From assembly GCA_040954595.2 (NCBI GenBank), contig CM082587.2, forward strand, positions 6,696,001-6,760,000: 64,000 nucleotides of DNA. Reading direction: 5' to 3'. The translations under genes were made by a program, and so were the position numbers. Shown piece after piece: positions 11,179 to 24,406 of the stretch; position 1 is the stretch's first letter; every line of letters starts with the position of its first letter. The stretch comes from Balanoglossus misakiensis (Eukaryota; Hemichordata). Below the pieces are notes generated by a model that searched no databases, was not told the origin of the DNA, and saw only the letters and a list, made by a program, of their open reading frames with translations.

Positions 11179-13809
11179 CTATTGATCGATGTCATCAACC
11201 ACGTACGATGTAGTTGTGGTGGTGGTTGTCGTTGTCCCCGCCGACGAACCGGCATTCAGCTTTTCCTCCGGGCCAAGATCGATATAGACCGTTTCCACAG
11301 GGTTCTGCTTGACGAACGAAGCAGACGACACGTACCAATCTTTATTTGTGGTGGACTCTACAACCTCGGGCTCTTCAACCACCTGACTGATGCGCTTGAT
11401 GATCTTGTAGGTCACTTCGCCCTGCACCTGACCTTCGCTGTCGTTGTGTACTTCGGTGGTGGTGATGGTGGCTGGATCGTCATCATACGTCAAATATTCT
11501 TGGGTTCTGACTATCGTGCTTTCTTCCTGGCCACCTTCACCTCCATATGTATAAACCACTCTTGTTGGTTCGGATTCCGTCGTATGCTCTTCACGCCTGA
11601 TTACGGTCTGCCCTTGGCTTCCAGACTGCGTTCTAACAACTCTAGTGGTTGGTTCCGTGTCGTGGTATTCTCTATACTCTCTTCGCACTACTGAAGTAGT
11701 CTGATCTAGTGGCTCCCCCATTTCGTAAGTGTATGTTGTTGTTTCTGGACTTTCAATCACTCTCTCCTCTCGCCTTATGAACCTCTGTCCTTGGTTACCA
11801 GACTGGGTTCTAACAACTGTAGTGGTTGGTTCAGCATCGTGGTATTCGATATACTCTCTTCGTTCCACAGATGTCTGCACCGGTGGTTCTGTCATCTGAT
11901 AGGTGTATGTCGTCGTTTCTGGACTTTCAATCACTCTTTCCTCTCGCCTTATAATCCTCTGCCCTTGGTTACCAGACTGGGTCCTAACAACTGTAGTGGT
12001 TGGTTCAGCATCGTGGTATTCGATATACTCTCTTCGTTCCACAGACGTCTGCTCCGGTGGTTCCGTCATGTGATAGGTGTATGTCGTCGTTTCTGGATGT
12101 TCAATCACTCTCTCCTCTCGCCTTATAATTCTCTGCCCTTGGCTGCCAGACTGAGTCGTAACAACTGTAGTGGTTGGTTCTACATCTTCGTATTCGGTAT
12201 GCTCTCTCCGTACCACCGAGGTTCTGTCTTGGTATTCTAGAGGGTCAGTCATGTAGTATTCGTAGGTAGAGGCCGGTTGGGTCTCAACAACCCTCTCTTC
12301 TCTGGTTACAGTGGTTTGACTCTGCTGAGCGACGGGGACCACGGATTCTCGTTCGTCGATTTCTCTTGTTTCTCTTCTTACAACAGTCACCTCTCTGTTT
12401 GACTGCGATGGCTTCCCTTCGACATACACCACTTTAGAAGGCTCGGCATGATACGTGTATCTTTTCCTGGTTATATTCGAACCCGATTCGCCATCGATAT
12501 TCTGACCAACAACGTAACTTTCTTTCATACTTTGCCCTCTTCGCTGGACTATGGATGTCCCGTGGCGTTCTTCGTGTACCTCTTCCTCCATGGGATAGTC
12601 CGGTGTTGGTATCAGAATTGTTGATGAAGGCTCGACTTCGCGGGATACCTCGGTGACCTGGGTTGTGACCACGTGGTACCTGTCGCCTTCCTCGCGGTCT
12701 TCTGTCTGAGTGAAGGGGACATCCTGGCTGTTTTCGGCCGACGTCACCTCCACTATTCGGTCTATCGCTTCTTGCACTTCACTTGCCTCGTCTACAGTGT
12801 CCCGGGTGGAGTGGTGGCTGACCACGACGTTCTCCACGTGGTTGGCGGACAGCTCGTCATCCTGGTAAACCTCGCGGATCTCGACGTCTTCGAAGTTTGA
12901 CGGAGCTGCCCTGATGACGCGGACTTCGCGATGGGTTTCCTCCACGCGGGGCCCGGCGGTCTCTGTGACAACCGTGCGCTTGGTGACCCTCCGCACTCCG
13001 CCCTTCTGCGTGATGACCTCTTCGTTCACGACGCCGTTCTCTTCGTCCTGGATGTTCAGACTCATGTTCACGTGTTGTCCACGTGGCTCCTCTCGAACCA
13101 CGATGACGGTCTCGCCGGATGGGGTCGTGCGCACTTCCTTTCTTGTCCCTTCCACGTGCTCCAGCAAGTACCCGAGTCGGTCGGTGTCTTCATCGTCCAC
13201 GGTCACGACCAGCCTCTCCTGCGAGGAGCTGGGAGTGTAGCCAGTGCTGTAGGTGAACCTCTGTTCGTGCGTCTCACCTTCCTCGTATTCTGACGAGTAG
13301 TTTTTGGGCTTCTCTCGCAGGATGATGTTGCTGTCGTGGACAAACACTTGCTCTCTCTGAACTCCCTCCCTGGTGACAACTTCGGTGGTGGTGGTGTAGT
13401 CGTTTTCTCTAGCCCCCTCGCCGGTGATTTTCTCGACGATCAGTACCTCTCTGTCGGTCTTCCGCTGTTTGTTGACCTTGGCGTACAGGTCATCTGAGTG
13501 AACGACTGTCTCTGTGCGCCGCTCGGATGTCACCACGGTGCTGTTGCCCCCGGCAGCTGCAACCAGGGCGCCTTTCCCGCTGGTGGGTTTGGTCTCCTCC
13601 TTGCAGCACATGTAGCAGTAGTCCAGCGGGTTGTAGTTCTTGATGCAGAACTGTATGAAGCAGAGGACGACGGCGATGGTGCCGAAGAAGACGATGACGC
13701 AGATGGCGATGAGCACCGACGTGGACACGACGCCGTCCTGCGCCGCGGCCACCGGCGTCATCGCCAGGATGAGCAGCAGCAACAGCGCGAAGCTCTTACG
13801 CCAATCCAT
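11179..13809 (-). CDS. unrecognised single-pass membrane protein with tandem ~58-residue cytoplasmic repeats
   Basis: The frame codes for 876 residues in one exon. Residues 1-23 look like a signal peptide (MDWRKSFALLLLLILAMTPV, then AAA/QDG). About 7 residues follow, then a transmembrane segment (about 31-56, SVLIAICVIVFFGTIAVVLC...) and a juxtamembrane Cys cluster (YCYMCCKEETK), a likely palmitoylation site. The remaining ~810 residues are hydrophilic, rich in Glu, Arg, Thr and Val, low in hydrophobic core and probably extended or disordered. In the C-terminal third about five tandem units carry the pattern RIIRREERVIE-PETTTYTY-MTEPP, then RREYIEYHDAEPTTTVVRTQ. Three central units are almost identical at DNA level with a 174-bp period. 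The tail ends with a poly-Thr run and SYVVDDIDQ. A 5' UTR splice acceptor (CTTTCAG) lies just upstream, so the leader exon is elsewhere. I do not recognise a family; repeated acidic Tyr sites (EYHD, EYED) suggest a phosphorylated scaffold tail, which is inference. The start is supported by the signal peptide and upstream acceptor. Confidence 0.85.
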   Translation of the reverse strand: MDWRKSFALLLLLILAMTPVAAAQDGVVSTSVLIAICVIVFFGTIAVVLCFIQFCIKNYNPLDYCYMCCKEETKPTSGKGALVAAAGGNSTVVTSERRTETVVHSDDLYAKVNKQRKTDREVLIVEKITGEGARENDYTTTTEVVTREGVQREQVFVHDSNIILREKPKNYSSEYEEGETHEQRFTYSTGYTPSSSQERLVVTVDDEDTDRLGYLLEHVEGTRKEVRTTPSGETVIVVREEPRGQHVNMSLNIQDEENGVVNEEVITQKGGVRRVTKRTVVTETAGPRVEETHREVRVIRAAPSNFEDVEIREVYQDDELSANHVENVVVSHHSTRDTVDEASEVQEAIDRIVEVTSAENSQDVPFTQTEDREEGDRYHVVTTQVTEVSREVEPSSTILIPTPDYPMEEEVHEERHGTSIVQRRGQSMKESYVVGQNIDGESGSNITRKRYTYHAEPSKVVYVEGKPSQSNREVTVVRRETREIDERESVVPVAQQSQTTVTREERVVETQPASTYEYYMTDPLEYQDRTSVVRREHTEYEDVEPTTTVVTTQSGSQGQRIIRREERVIEHPETTTYTYHMTEPPEQTSVERREYIEYHDAEPTTTVVRTQSGNQGQRIIRREERVIESPETTTYTYQMTEPPVQTSVERREYIEYHDAEPTTTVVRTQSGNQGQRFIRREERVIESPETTTYTYEMGEPLDQTTSVVRREYREYHDTEPTTRVVRTQSGSQGQTVIRREEHTTESEPTRVVYTYGGEGGQEESTIVRTQEYLTYDDDPATITTTEVHNDSEGQVQGEVTYKIIKRISQVVEEPEVVESTTNKDWYVSSASFVKQNPVETVYIDLGPEEKLNAGSSAGTTTTTTTTTSYVVDDIDQ
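11480..12330 (-). repeat. coding tandem repeat, ~174-bp units
   Basis: The plus-strand motif CTCTCGCCTT recurs at 11767, 11941 and 12115, exactly 174 bp apart, and diverged units flank these (around 11590 and 12295). The central units differ at only a few positions, so the array expanded recently by in-frame duplication. Confidence 0.9.
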
Positions 13810-13869
13810 TGTATTGGACAGGTCTCAAAAACTGTCTCTGAGATGCGTGGTATCACGGGGTCAGACTTC
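13810..13869 (-). other. 5' UTR part of the coding exon of the repeat membrane protein
   Basis: On the minus strand a polypyrimidine tract and CTTTCAG end at 13870, and 60 nt later the ATG of the membrane protein begins. No in-frame ATG lies between them. An upstream noncoding leader exon is expected between about 13.9 and 16 kb but I could not place it. Confidence 0.55.
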
Positions 13870-16800
13870 CTGAAAGACAAGAGGAATACGTCAGGTGCTT
13901 GATAAGTGAAATGCATGATCCACCGTCAACTGTTTATCTTTCCCGTTTGCTTTGTCAATACCGTCCAACTTGTCATTCCACACTCACGCAAAACAGAATT
14001 TTTACTTGCTTTGGCCTATGACCTGACACCGAGAAAAGTAGTGAACCTATAGCTAGTGTTGATATGGTGTGGAGGATGAACTGATCGTGGCCGCTCTTGT
14101 AAAATATTTATTTAGTTCAGTCAGCGCGAAGACGTTTCACCCTCCCGTCGGAGTAAGCTTATGTATGGAAATATACAAGGTTGACACGGGTGAAATGGAC
14201 AAAGCAACACGTTTGAAAGGCCCGTGTTTGAAGAATTCCACACCCAGTTGAACCGATTACTCGAATGGGTCGTTAAAAAGAGTGTTTTGCTGTCGGAGGC
14301 ATAGGTCACAATGACTCATTATGTGCGACTGGATCCTCTGAAAAGGTTATATCTCTGAAAGCAGCCAATGGAATTAGACATATTTATACGTTAAACGGAG
14401 AATTTCAGGGCCCTTTCAGACTGTAGTGCTTAAACCACTAGATCACTGTCATCATTCATGTATACGCACACATACATTTAGGTCTTTCTGCCTGCCTGTC
14501 TGTCTGCGTACTTTACACGTGTAGCGTAACTCAAGGTTGATTGTGTTAAGTTGAATTGTCGGCAGGTAGGCCTACACGAGGCGAGCACTTGCAGAAAATA
14601 TTAATATGCAATCATGCCACATGTTTGACACAAATTGCAGACTGTATGACTTTGCGCAGCTCACTGGCATCAATGTTATTTTCTGCGTTTAACGTGCAAG
14701 GACTATCAAGTAGACGAAATAATAGCACCCCGTTCTTTGACGCCATTTAAACTGCGAAGAAAACACCGAATAGGACAGGTACCCTCATCGATATAAAAGA
14801 CACCACTCCCTGTTCATATTGTTATCACGCCCATTGTGTTTTTCCAAACCATTATGTCTTCCCTTTTCACTCGCTCGACCCCTCTCTCTGACTCGCTCTT
14901 AGTGCGACTTGTCATAAATTCTGAAATCCATACTTAAATTGTGTGGTTTGTAAAAGGTGGCGAATCTGTACAGTCGGTGAAATAAAAACTCTCAATGGCC
15001 TTGTGGCTCGTTAATGTAAATTGCAAAGAAAAAAGTGACTACACCCATTTTTCAGGCATTTTCTCGTCGGAGAAATAGAGCCTTGGAGTTCGAGTAGGCG
15101 GATAGTCATAGTATACGAACAAAGTAATTTTTCACAACAAAGGGTATGTTATTAAATGTTTAGGATGGTCCGTGGCTTAGATTTGTGGAAAAATCGAGAG
15201 CAAAGGACGAGAATTACACAGCCAATTGGCGTTGATCTGTATTTGATTTGTTTAATGCTTTGTAGTGTACCTGTGCACAAACACAACTGTTGCTTGAGTT
15301 TGTCCGTTCTTTCGAATGAAAGCGTTTATTTCTTCACACTTCAATTGTCCAACTGCCGCTCGCTGTGTCTGAAGACACAAATACTACTCCATTTAAAGTG
15401 CGAATCCGTGTAACTTGATACGATGCCCGCTCTCGGAAGAAAAGTAGGCACCTATACATTTAGTGTTACCAGTTCGTATTGACTTTCCGGGTAATTCGTT
15501 CGGATTTTATACACGTCCGCGGCCCCCTTTGGGCTTTAGACTTTTATCGTTCTGCAAAAGTTGCATGCATGAAAGTTCTCGCTCTTTTGTGGCGAGTTGA
15601 AGGTCACCCCGAGGCCGCAACCAGTGCACACTGTTGGAGCACCACTGTTTCTACAGAACGTTACCGCAACACGGAGAGGCCACTTTTCACCTTTGCTCGT
15701 AAAATAAGGTGGGGTCACTTTTCGCGTTCTGCTTTTGGACGTGACCGTGCCGAAAGGGCTATCGTGACGGCGTGTACAGGGTCGACGTTGACTGAATGCA
15801 AAACCTATTTACACATAACGTCCGTGCTTTAGTAGTACTTTCAGAGTGTCGAGTTTAAGGACAAGTTGGCTATAAATAGGTGACATGTATGCATTCACTT
15901 GAAATTCCACTGACCCTTGGAAAGTTTTGAATGCTTCGTCGGACGCCATTCAGTGTTTTATGTCCGACAGAATGGCATGTCGATCATCCCTCCGAAGTTT
16001 TCACCACACCCTATTGGCATCACACGACGAGACAAGTTTACCCCTATTTGCAAAGATTCATATTTTTGTCTGGAAACGAGTGTAAAGTGTACATTCATAG
16101 TGTCTTGTTTGCATGAAAGGTAACATAACCGAACGAGCGTGAAAACGCCACTGATCCATCATAGCGTGGAAGTAAGTTTTACCGTCGGTGAAGAAGGTAC
16201 GCGCAGTGACGCGTAGCAATCAGTCAATTTGCCATCCGTTTTTTTTTTCTTCTCAAAAAAAAGAGTTCATGGTTTACCCTACTTCTAGTCACTGTGTCAA
16301 TAGCCTGAAAACTAAACGTCCCCAGAAAATTGGTTATCGTAATTGTAGCCAGCGATCACGTCGTTCCAATTCACTTGGGATGAAATCAAAATAACCTTTC
16401 AGATTAGGTTTTTCTACAAGTCGACAAACACAATTTTCCAAACATTCGCCAATAAAAGATCCGTGACAGCGAGTGCAGGGCATCGTTACTCTGAAACAGG
16501 GTGAGACTATTTTGCGCACAGTTTATCATTTAAAATTCCAATCAACCTGTCACGGCAAAAAAACACACACGCACCAGTGGGTCAACTTACCGCGTACGCT
16601 CACTGCTTGCTCCGGTGAAATCTGCGGCGAGAGTGACGCCAGGGCAAATCGACAATTTCACAAAAGAGGCTTTTCAAGACTACACCCAATTTTTCCCCTC
16701 CATTTACAATTAGTATCTAGGCGTCTACAAAACTCTCCCTGCGGTTCATTGTGGTGAATGTCATTTGAGGTCAGCAAAAAAAAATCAAACAGCCGCGCCC

Positions 16801-17567
16801 ATCTACCTGTTGTCGGCTGCCGGCCGCGGTGATCATTTAATATGCCGCCCTCTCTAGTTAGTGGGTCAGGAGAACCTGGGACGGTGACTACTGCCTGCCA
16901 CTAAGACAGACATCCGGGTACTTTACCCCAAAACTTCGTCTACCTAAACCAATGCTCACGATGTCTTTACCGCGAGGGATATCTTTGTCATTAGCAATTG
17001 CTTGATGATTTCAAACTCCGGGCTCATGGCCACCTGTCAGCTGTCGTCGTTTTCACCCCCCCCCCCCCGCAAACCATTATTTCAAGCCCGAAGCAATTCC
17101 ATTCAAATTGGCACAATGTCACTGAAGTGTGATTTACCGGCAGTCCTGATTTCTATGTATGCTATTCTAAACGGGACTTGCTATATTCAAACTAAGCGCT
17201 TGCTATAAATTCCAGAAAAGGAAACAGAACACTGAACGTGTAGTTTGAAACATTCAGATGGTTCTTTCTGTTCCGTATCTTGACAAGCAACACATTTGTG
17301 CTTCTCGCCAGCGCCGCCACACCCGAATTAATATGACACAGATGTCTTGAACGTGTTAACTTTGCATATTCATGAATTAGTGACGTCATTTACGATGTGC
17401 ATATAAGGGATTCAGCAGTTGCCGTCACACGTAATACCTGTACGGGCAGCACTTACATCTAACACTTTTCTGCAGAGGAGTTCTTAATCCCGCTGTCTGA
17501 TACAGCTGTTACTAAGATATGACCAACTCTTGTAAATGAAAATCGGCAGATTATACAGTAACGAAAA

Positions 17568-17626
17568 ATTTGAATATTCCTAGTACCTCAGATAGTGACT
17601 ATCTGAGGTACAAGGAATATTCAAAT
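17568..17626. repeat. near-perfect 28-bp palindrome with 3-nt loop
   Basis: The arm 17568-17595 is the reverse complement of 17599-17626 with a single A:A mismatch (17582/17612). The loop is TGA. It would extrude as a long cruciform or form an RNA hairpin. Confidence 0.9.
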
Positions 17627-20600
17627 ACTTATAAGATCGAACATATATATAGAAGACAGTCATGAACTGCATTTTTAACACTGCGTGGGAAGTCATGAAA
17701 TATTTAACACCGCCGCGGATACAGCGAGAAGGTTGTCGAAAGCCCCGCACACGACCGCATTCCCTGTGAGAAATATACGGATAAAAAGCAAATCCCACAA
17801 TCGATCGTTATTGACAGGTGGCCTAAGCCTGCAAATGTGTCCATTAAAGGATATAAACTTTCTCTTCGGTAAAGGTTAAAAATGACGGAATCGTATATCT
17901 GACACCTTATTCTCCATAGACAAAATCTTCACCAACGTACGTAGCTTGTATTAGTATATGTAAAGGGAAGTGCGTAGCATGTTTACTGAAATAGGGTTGT
18001 GGTACCCCTTCATCAAAGTGCTTAAAGTTCAATATACACTTCTGCTCAGTTTCTAATGCACGCCAAACTGTTACTCCCCTTTGAGATGCTCATCGGCGCC
18101 TTACGGTTACAAAAAAAACCGCGTCAGGTAATGTCTCAAAGGGACGCGCCTTGAGCTTGGATCTAGAATTTCCAATTCCGTCAGATGAAAGAAGTTGGCC
18201 TCAAAGCCTTCTCATATACGCAGAATATAAAAGTGTCCTATGAATAGACTTCAGCTTCATCCGACGTACGTTTACTGTCACTTAGAGGCTTACTCGAAAA
18301 TATCTGCCAAGCTTTCTGAATTACATGTACACCCATGGAAGGAGAAATAGGTATATAGGGATTTCAAAGTGAGAATCGGCTCTTGAAATCGAATCTGGCT
18401 GATCACCAAAGCAAGAGTTTACGGATTTCGGCTCAATTGATATGAAGTGACTCTGATATTTCAGATACGTGATGTGGCCACGGGCTGAGATTTTTCCCTT
18501 CTCACTGATTGTTTCGTGTGAACTTCCATCAAACTGACATTACAGCTATAATAATAGGATGCCGATTACGAGTACAAGTACGTTGAAATAAAACACAAGC
18601 TCACACAATTTATTTTCCGCGACAGAATATGTCAATATCCTTCCTCATGCGCTATGTATTATCACAATGATATTCCCCTGGGCTTGTGTAAGGCAGGAGT
18701 AGAATTTCTTTAAAAGCCCGAAATAGTTGTCCGCAAAAGTGTATCACCGTTTCTTAAGTTTATATCTCCAATATTTCTTTCTTTTCTTCCCTTTTCTTAT
18801 TACTATTTATTCGTTGCCTGAAGCTTGCTCTTAACAGTGGCGTCTCCATCCCCATTTGTATCTCTGATGAGCTTCCCCAGGGAAGATGTGTTTTATAACT
18901 TTCCTTTGTGTGCGCGTTGATAGCGCTCGAGTTAGTGCCTTGAAAATAACACACCATTGACTTTATACAGTCCAATTGAGAACTTATTCCGAACTGCTAC
19001 TGCGAACTCGTGCATACTGATATAAAGGGACGATTGAAAGCGTGTTCTGTGTCAACTCTCGTTTTACTTCATTTTTTATAGAAAAATGATAAGCGATTTG
19101 AATGAGCTCGGGCGTTATTTTGTTTTATGGCCTTGATGAAAGTGCGCCAAATCTCGGATGACCAGTATGACATTTCGAAATCCGTCAACAATATCTACAA
19201 AATGTGTCACTTCGCTAAATAGCAATGAGAACACCAACCTCGAATAACTTTATCGTTTATACGACTTAATGTCAAGCCGCTGTGTTTTCGCCTATTATCA
19301 TCTATCTATACACCATCCGTGGGTGATGATATATCATAGAGAGTGTTTGGTTGTCTGGATGAGTGATGAGATTGAGTGTTAGTCTGCACTTTAGCACACG
19401 CTATAGACAGGTTGAGAAGTGTGTTAAGTAATGCGGGCGATAAACGCTGGCGGGGTTGATTCATAGGAGAAAAATACTTTTAAAAAAATAGCCAAAAAAG
19501 TTTGAGTTACTGGGGCTTTAAGCCTATACGTCAAACGCGGAAGATTCTTGCAAGTTAATGCATGCAAATTGATTTCACTGGCGGCCAAGGGTGAGGCTAA
19601 CCCATTTGAAGTATAGATGCTGAGAGCGCGTTCCGGGGAATGTTAAATAGAAATTTAAAGATTAAAGCCGTTATTCCCAAATGTCAAGTGGTTTGAGTCC
19701 ACGCATGGGCGCCCGAACAGGTAGTTTAAATTTGATTATTTTATTCATGCATCGTGTGGGTAAAGAAATCCCTTCTCCGACTTACGGGTATATCAATCAC
19801 ATCACCTTGGCAATATTGCATGTTTCATGTCCTATGCTCCATGTTCATTCAGTAATTTTCTATTATTTCGAGAAGGGGGAGAGTTTATGACTCAAAATGA
19901 AACCATGGCGTCAACAAGAGTTGACCATTCCAAGATAGAACTAACGCGGAGACCGCGCAATTGCGGAACTAGCTGTCGAAACACAAAGACGGAATCAATA
20001 TAGGCCTAGTACACATGTACTTATAAATTCCCACTTCCCTTTCCCAAAAACTGTATAGTTAATCATTTCCTCCTATATGCAATTTCATCGGAAATCGTTC
20101 GACGTCAAATTGCCTGTATAGAATCATACTTTCGCTAGTGACATTAAGTACTACCGTGTTGGCTTGTTTAAAAAAAAAAACTATATGTGGCGATGACATT
20201 AAAACTTTAACGGGATTTATTTTGCTCGCGATGGAAAGAAACATAACTTGCAAGTTGATATAAAATCAAAATCATTGTTTATTGCTGCATTAGCAGGTGA
20301 ACTGATGGACGTTTTATGAGACTCTGTGTCGCCCGTGTGTGGGCTTGAATTTCAACTCCGAAATTATTTGGATTAACACACGATCCTGTTATGTGCGTAA
20401 ACACGCCAAGCCCCGCGATTCTTTTAAATCATTTATTTCTCGCTTTGCCTCGTGCAACTTTCGCGAAAGCAGCGACCATTAATGTTTAATGACATAGGTA
20501 GTCGTTAATGCATCGTCTTCAGCGTTCCGAGAAAGAGCTCGAAGGACTGGCAACGCTCGCGCTGTACACAGTCATGTCCTGAAGGGCTTGGTCGGTGTCT

Positions 20601-23600
20601 TGAGCGAATGAAGAAGAAAAATATGTCAATTCGAGTTACTTGTTACATTGTCCCCCTTTAAAGGCCTGCCTGCTGCAATTCTTGGCATCCATTTGACCGC
20701 AAATTACTGGAATTGTCTCCCAGTTGTCTCCCAATGCTCGTTACCTTAAATAGGTTTTTTGCTCCCTAGGAAAGTGGTAAAATTCTCATCATATGGTCGA
20801 CAGAATTTCAATTTCAGAATCACAAACCGAGAGACCTTCCTAATCTGTCGGTAAAAAAACGACGATTTCCAACATATCGTAACCGAATTTGCGAACACGC
20901 ACACGCCCTAATAACTGAAATCTGTCTAATATATAGCTGTTCCGTGAGGTTGAGTGGGGTTCCGAAATTTCAACACCATGCACAAACCCATACAAACGGT
21001 ATTGACGGGACTAATGTCGAGCCACGACCCCTCAGTCTAGTCAGGGATCCTTTAGTCTCCGTTTAACTAAACACAATTATACAATTCCCGTAAGAGAAAG
21101 TGCGCGACTGGTCATGCTGCTTTTACGCTAAGTCGATAATCAGTCGCCATGACAGCATTTAATTACGAATCGACCCACATCTACCCGCACCAACGTCTAT
21201 ACCAGGTTTTATGACGACAAAGTGTACGTCATATTGCTTTTAATAAAACTAAAACTAATTATCACTAAAGTTCAAATTAATTGACCACCCTTAATTGATT
21301 TGATGAAAACTAAATCTGCATCTATACGCACCCTATCGCTTCCCCAGACAAAACGCAGTGTCACCGGGGGAGAGAATATCCGACAAAGGTGGACTGGTAT
21401 TCATTTATGCGAAATTCGTTAATGGCATTGTTTAAATTATTGAAATTTGACGATAATAAAGTCCATTATCGATGATGAATATTTACGTGCCCCAGATCGT
21501 TCCCTTTGTGATAAAGGCAGAAAAAAAATATTTATGTGGATGTGTAGCTTGATGCATTGGTTGGCTAGCTATTATTGTATTTTGACCGGGGAAGCGCCTC
21601 ACACCTTTTAAAATACCTCCAACAATTTATGGCCAAGATAAGGCGCGAAATAAAAAAGGATACTGATAACACGCCCGTCACGACAACATAGATTAATACT
21701 ATAAAATTGATCCTTAGGGATGTGAAATTCGCCGTCTGTATACACCCTCGAAACAACACAACACATCGCTAAAAGTTAACGCGCATACAGAGAAATTACA
21801 CCCGATAAGTTTCTAGCGTGTTATCTCCAACTTTCCCGCCACTGTTTCACCTTGACGAGAAGCCAGCGGAGGGGGGGGGGGATAAAAGAATCCCAATAAA
21901 CAATGACGTCATATGCTACGCCCTCTGCGTAAGTCAAACGATGGAGCTTATTACACTTTGGTGGCTATCATGACTCGAGAGTCTTAACTACGTCTTTTTT
22001 CCGTACCTTGAACAAGCTCATATGAAAATTCTAGCCTATCGATCATTAATCTTGGACGGACTTCGCAGACGGCCCGCTGCATGTGTGCATTGACGAATTC
22101 AGTTCACTCTTGTTGTCGCCATGGAAACGAACAATTATTATTGTAAATAAACGGAAAACAGCGTTCATAAACTGAACATACGAACGGTCTTTTATGCTAA
22201 AAATATCGTTGTAATGAACCTTTAGGGGTCCTTTATTTCTAATAAAATGTGGCTAATCATCCGAATAATGTGTGGAACCATAGAATGACTTTTTGTGCGA
22301 AAAAGTCCGACGTGATATTTCAGACAAGGAATCCTGTAATTGCCAGTCGTTTCATTTTAACAAGCCCTGCCTTTCCACCCTAGATTCCAAAAGGTTTCCT
22401 GAATGCGGTAAACCTTGATATTATCAGATAAGCGTCATGGCCTGGTCGGGCCATGCGATGGGAAGATGTCTACAAAACACCACTGTGTTGATTGACGTTG
22501 CTAGTAATAGCTAGGCGTCAGATGTAATCTCGGTGTTTTAGAAGTAACTGTGACCTATAGTGTTAGCGCGGGGGGAAACGGTTCGCAGCAAAACTGCAAT
22601 CTGCATACTCGCAGCGCAAAGGCGACTCGACCGTCACGACCTTCCAGTCTCGGTCAATTCACCGTGGGATGCTAACAAGCCGTGATGAGCGATCAACGAG
22701 ATGCGGTTCGCGGGTGACGGGGGTTACCACTGTGCACACAGATCCCCGCAGGATTCCCCCCGCCCACCCCTTCCAATAACCGTTGACACTTCCCTTGACA
22801 GGGCCAATAAGACTCGACTCGCCGAGTGATATGGGAACGTATGGCATACGTTGGTTGCTATTTTTACACCAAAATTTTCAACCTTCAGCTTTTTAACCGA
22901 AATTTATTTAATAAATCCGTGGTTATTTTTCTTGAAAGGCCGCGCCGAAAGTAAACAACGACGACAATTGAAATTAAGCCAGGAGCTATTTCCGGATGGA
23001 ATGTTTTGATTTCATATTAATACTTTTTGCGTTGTAAGTAAGCTTATTTATTTATGATTTATTCTGGTATTTGTTTCAAGCATGAAAGAGATTATATAAT
23101 ATTGAGAATCGTCCGGGAAAATTGTTTTTGCATTTTCGGCCATTTATAGTGTCATTCACTGCAGAATAATCAATGATCCGACAGCCGGGAGACGTGTTCT
23201 CGAACTTTGCCAAACAAAACCGGAAGAAAAAGATGACGAACCTTAAAATAACACCTTTAGGCGATCATTCACTCGCATTACAAAAACAGACTTGCGTATG
23301 CGTTGGCGAGACTGTCGTCTCTGCTATTTTTTGCTTTTGTCATCGTACAAAATATTTTTTGAATTTTTAGCTTGATGCCGTGTCGGTGCGACCATGTTTT
23401 ATTACTTGGTTCGCGAAAGTACGCAATTGGGCCAATTGTTGAACACGTGACACATGGAGTATAATTTAATATATTATAAAAGAGTCATCTATGCACATTT
23501 AGCCACAGTTACCATAGAAACGATGAGCTTCAGCCAATCATAGATTTTCTGTGCCAGGCCACGCGAAAATAAGTGCGCCATGCACACATATGGCCATTCG

Positions 23601-24237
23601 ACGATTAAGACACACACTTTTATCCCTATATGGGCATATGTAAATTGGATGTGATAGCAACTGGTGCTTCAGGCGAGTGTTTTAATAGACCTTATCACTG
23701 TTAGGTGAGGTCTATATCCTGCAGGGATGTGACGGAGCCCTTTTGGTGAAATCGCGTTGCATACTAGTTTACTTCAGTGCGTCTTAAAATTAGAAGCAAA
23801 AAAATCCCAAAAGCGTAATTGGACTTGTTGCAGACCGGTGGTTTATACGATTGATGACGTCATAGCTATCGAAAAACGCTCGCTCGCGGCACCGTGTTTA
23901 CTTTGCAACCTACGCGGCGACTGCCCCCGTTAATTGGAATTGGATTTGCGCGTAACGTAATGCAGAAACAAATGCAAAAATCGCATTTTCTACTTCCCCG
24001 CGTTTTCAATTTATTTCCCTTTCTGTGCCGCCTAATTGATCCTGTTTAATGGGCCTGTAATTGGGGTCTTTGTGAGGGCTCAGCCAATGACAACAACTGC
24101 GCAAATTGCCGTTGAGCAAGACACGGTTCACAATGGCACGGCCTACGGAAATAAATCAGCGTGCAGCGGATATTGGCAGATTAACACCGCCATTGGTCAT
24201 TTTCAGGATGTCAGGTTTTTTGTGTGATTTTTCACCG

Positions 24238-24406
24238 TGAATGAATGAATGAATGAATGATTGAATGAATGAACGAACGAACGAATGAATGAATGAATGA
24301 ATGAATGAGTGAGTGAGTGAGTGAGTGAGATGGCGAGTGAGTGAGTGAATGAATGAATGAATCGACAGATGAATGAATGAATGAACGAAAGAACGAACGA
24401 ACGAAT
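24238..24406. repeat. tetranucleotide microsatellite (GAAT/GAGT/GAAC)
   Basis: This is a degenerate 4-bp array with a GAGT core flanked by GAAT units and GAAC patches. It is open in several frames by chance and is not a gene. Confidence 0.9.

Noticed and set aside
11122-13902. Plus-strand open frames opposite the 876-residue protein
   Set aside because: They are antisense shadows: they repeat with the same 174-bp period and have no domain or start context of their own.
14395-14460. tRNA-like patch on the minus strand (AGTGGTTTAAGCACT with CTAGTGG)
   Set aside because: It resembles a tRNA A-box region but no B box or cloverleaf follows; at most it is a degraded tRNA-derived SINE fragment.
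17568-17626. Palindrome as a microRNA precursor
   Set aside because: A 3-nt loop and a nearly uninterrupted stem are unlike animal pre-miRNAs; kept only as a palindrome.
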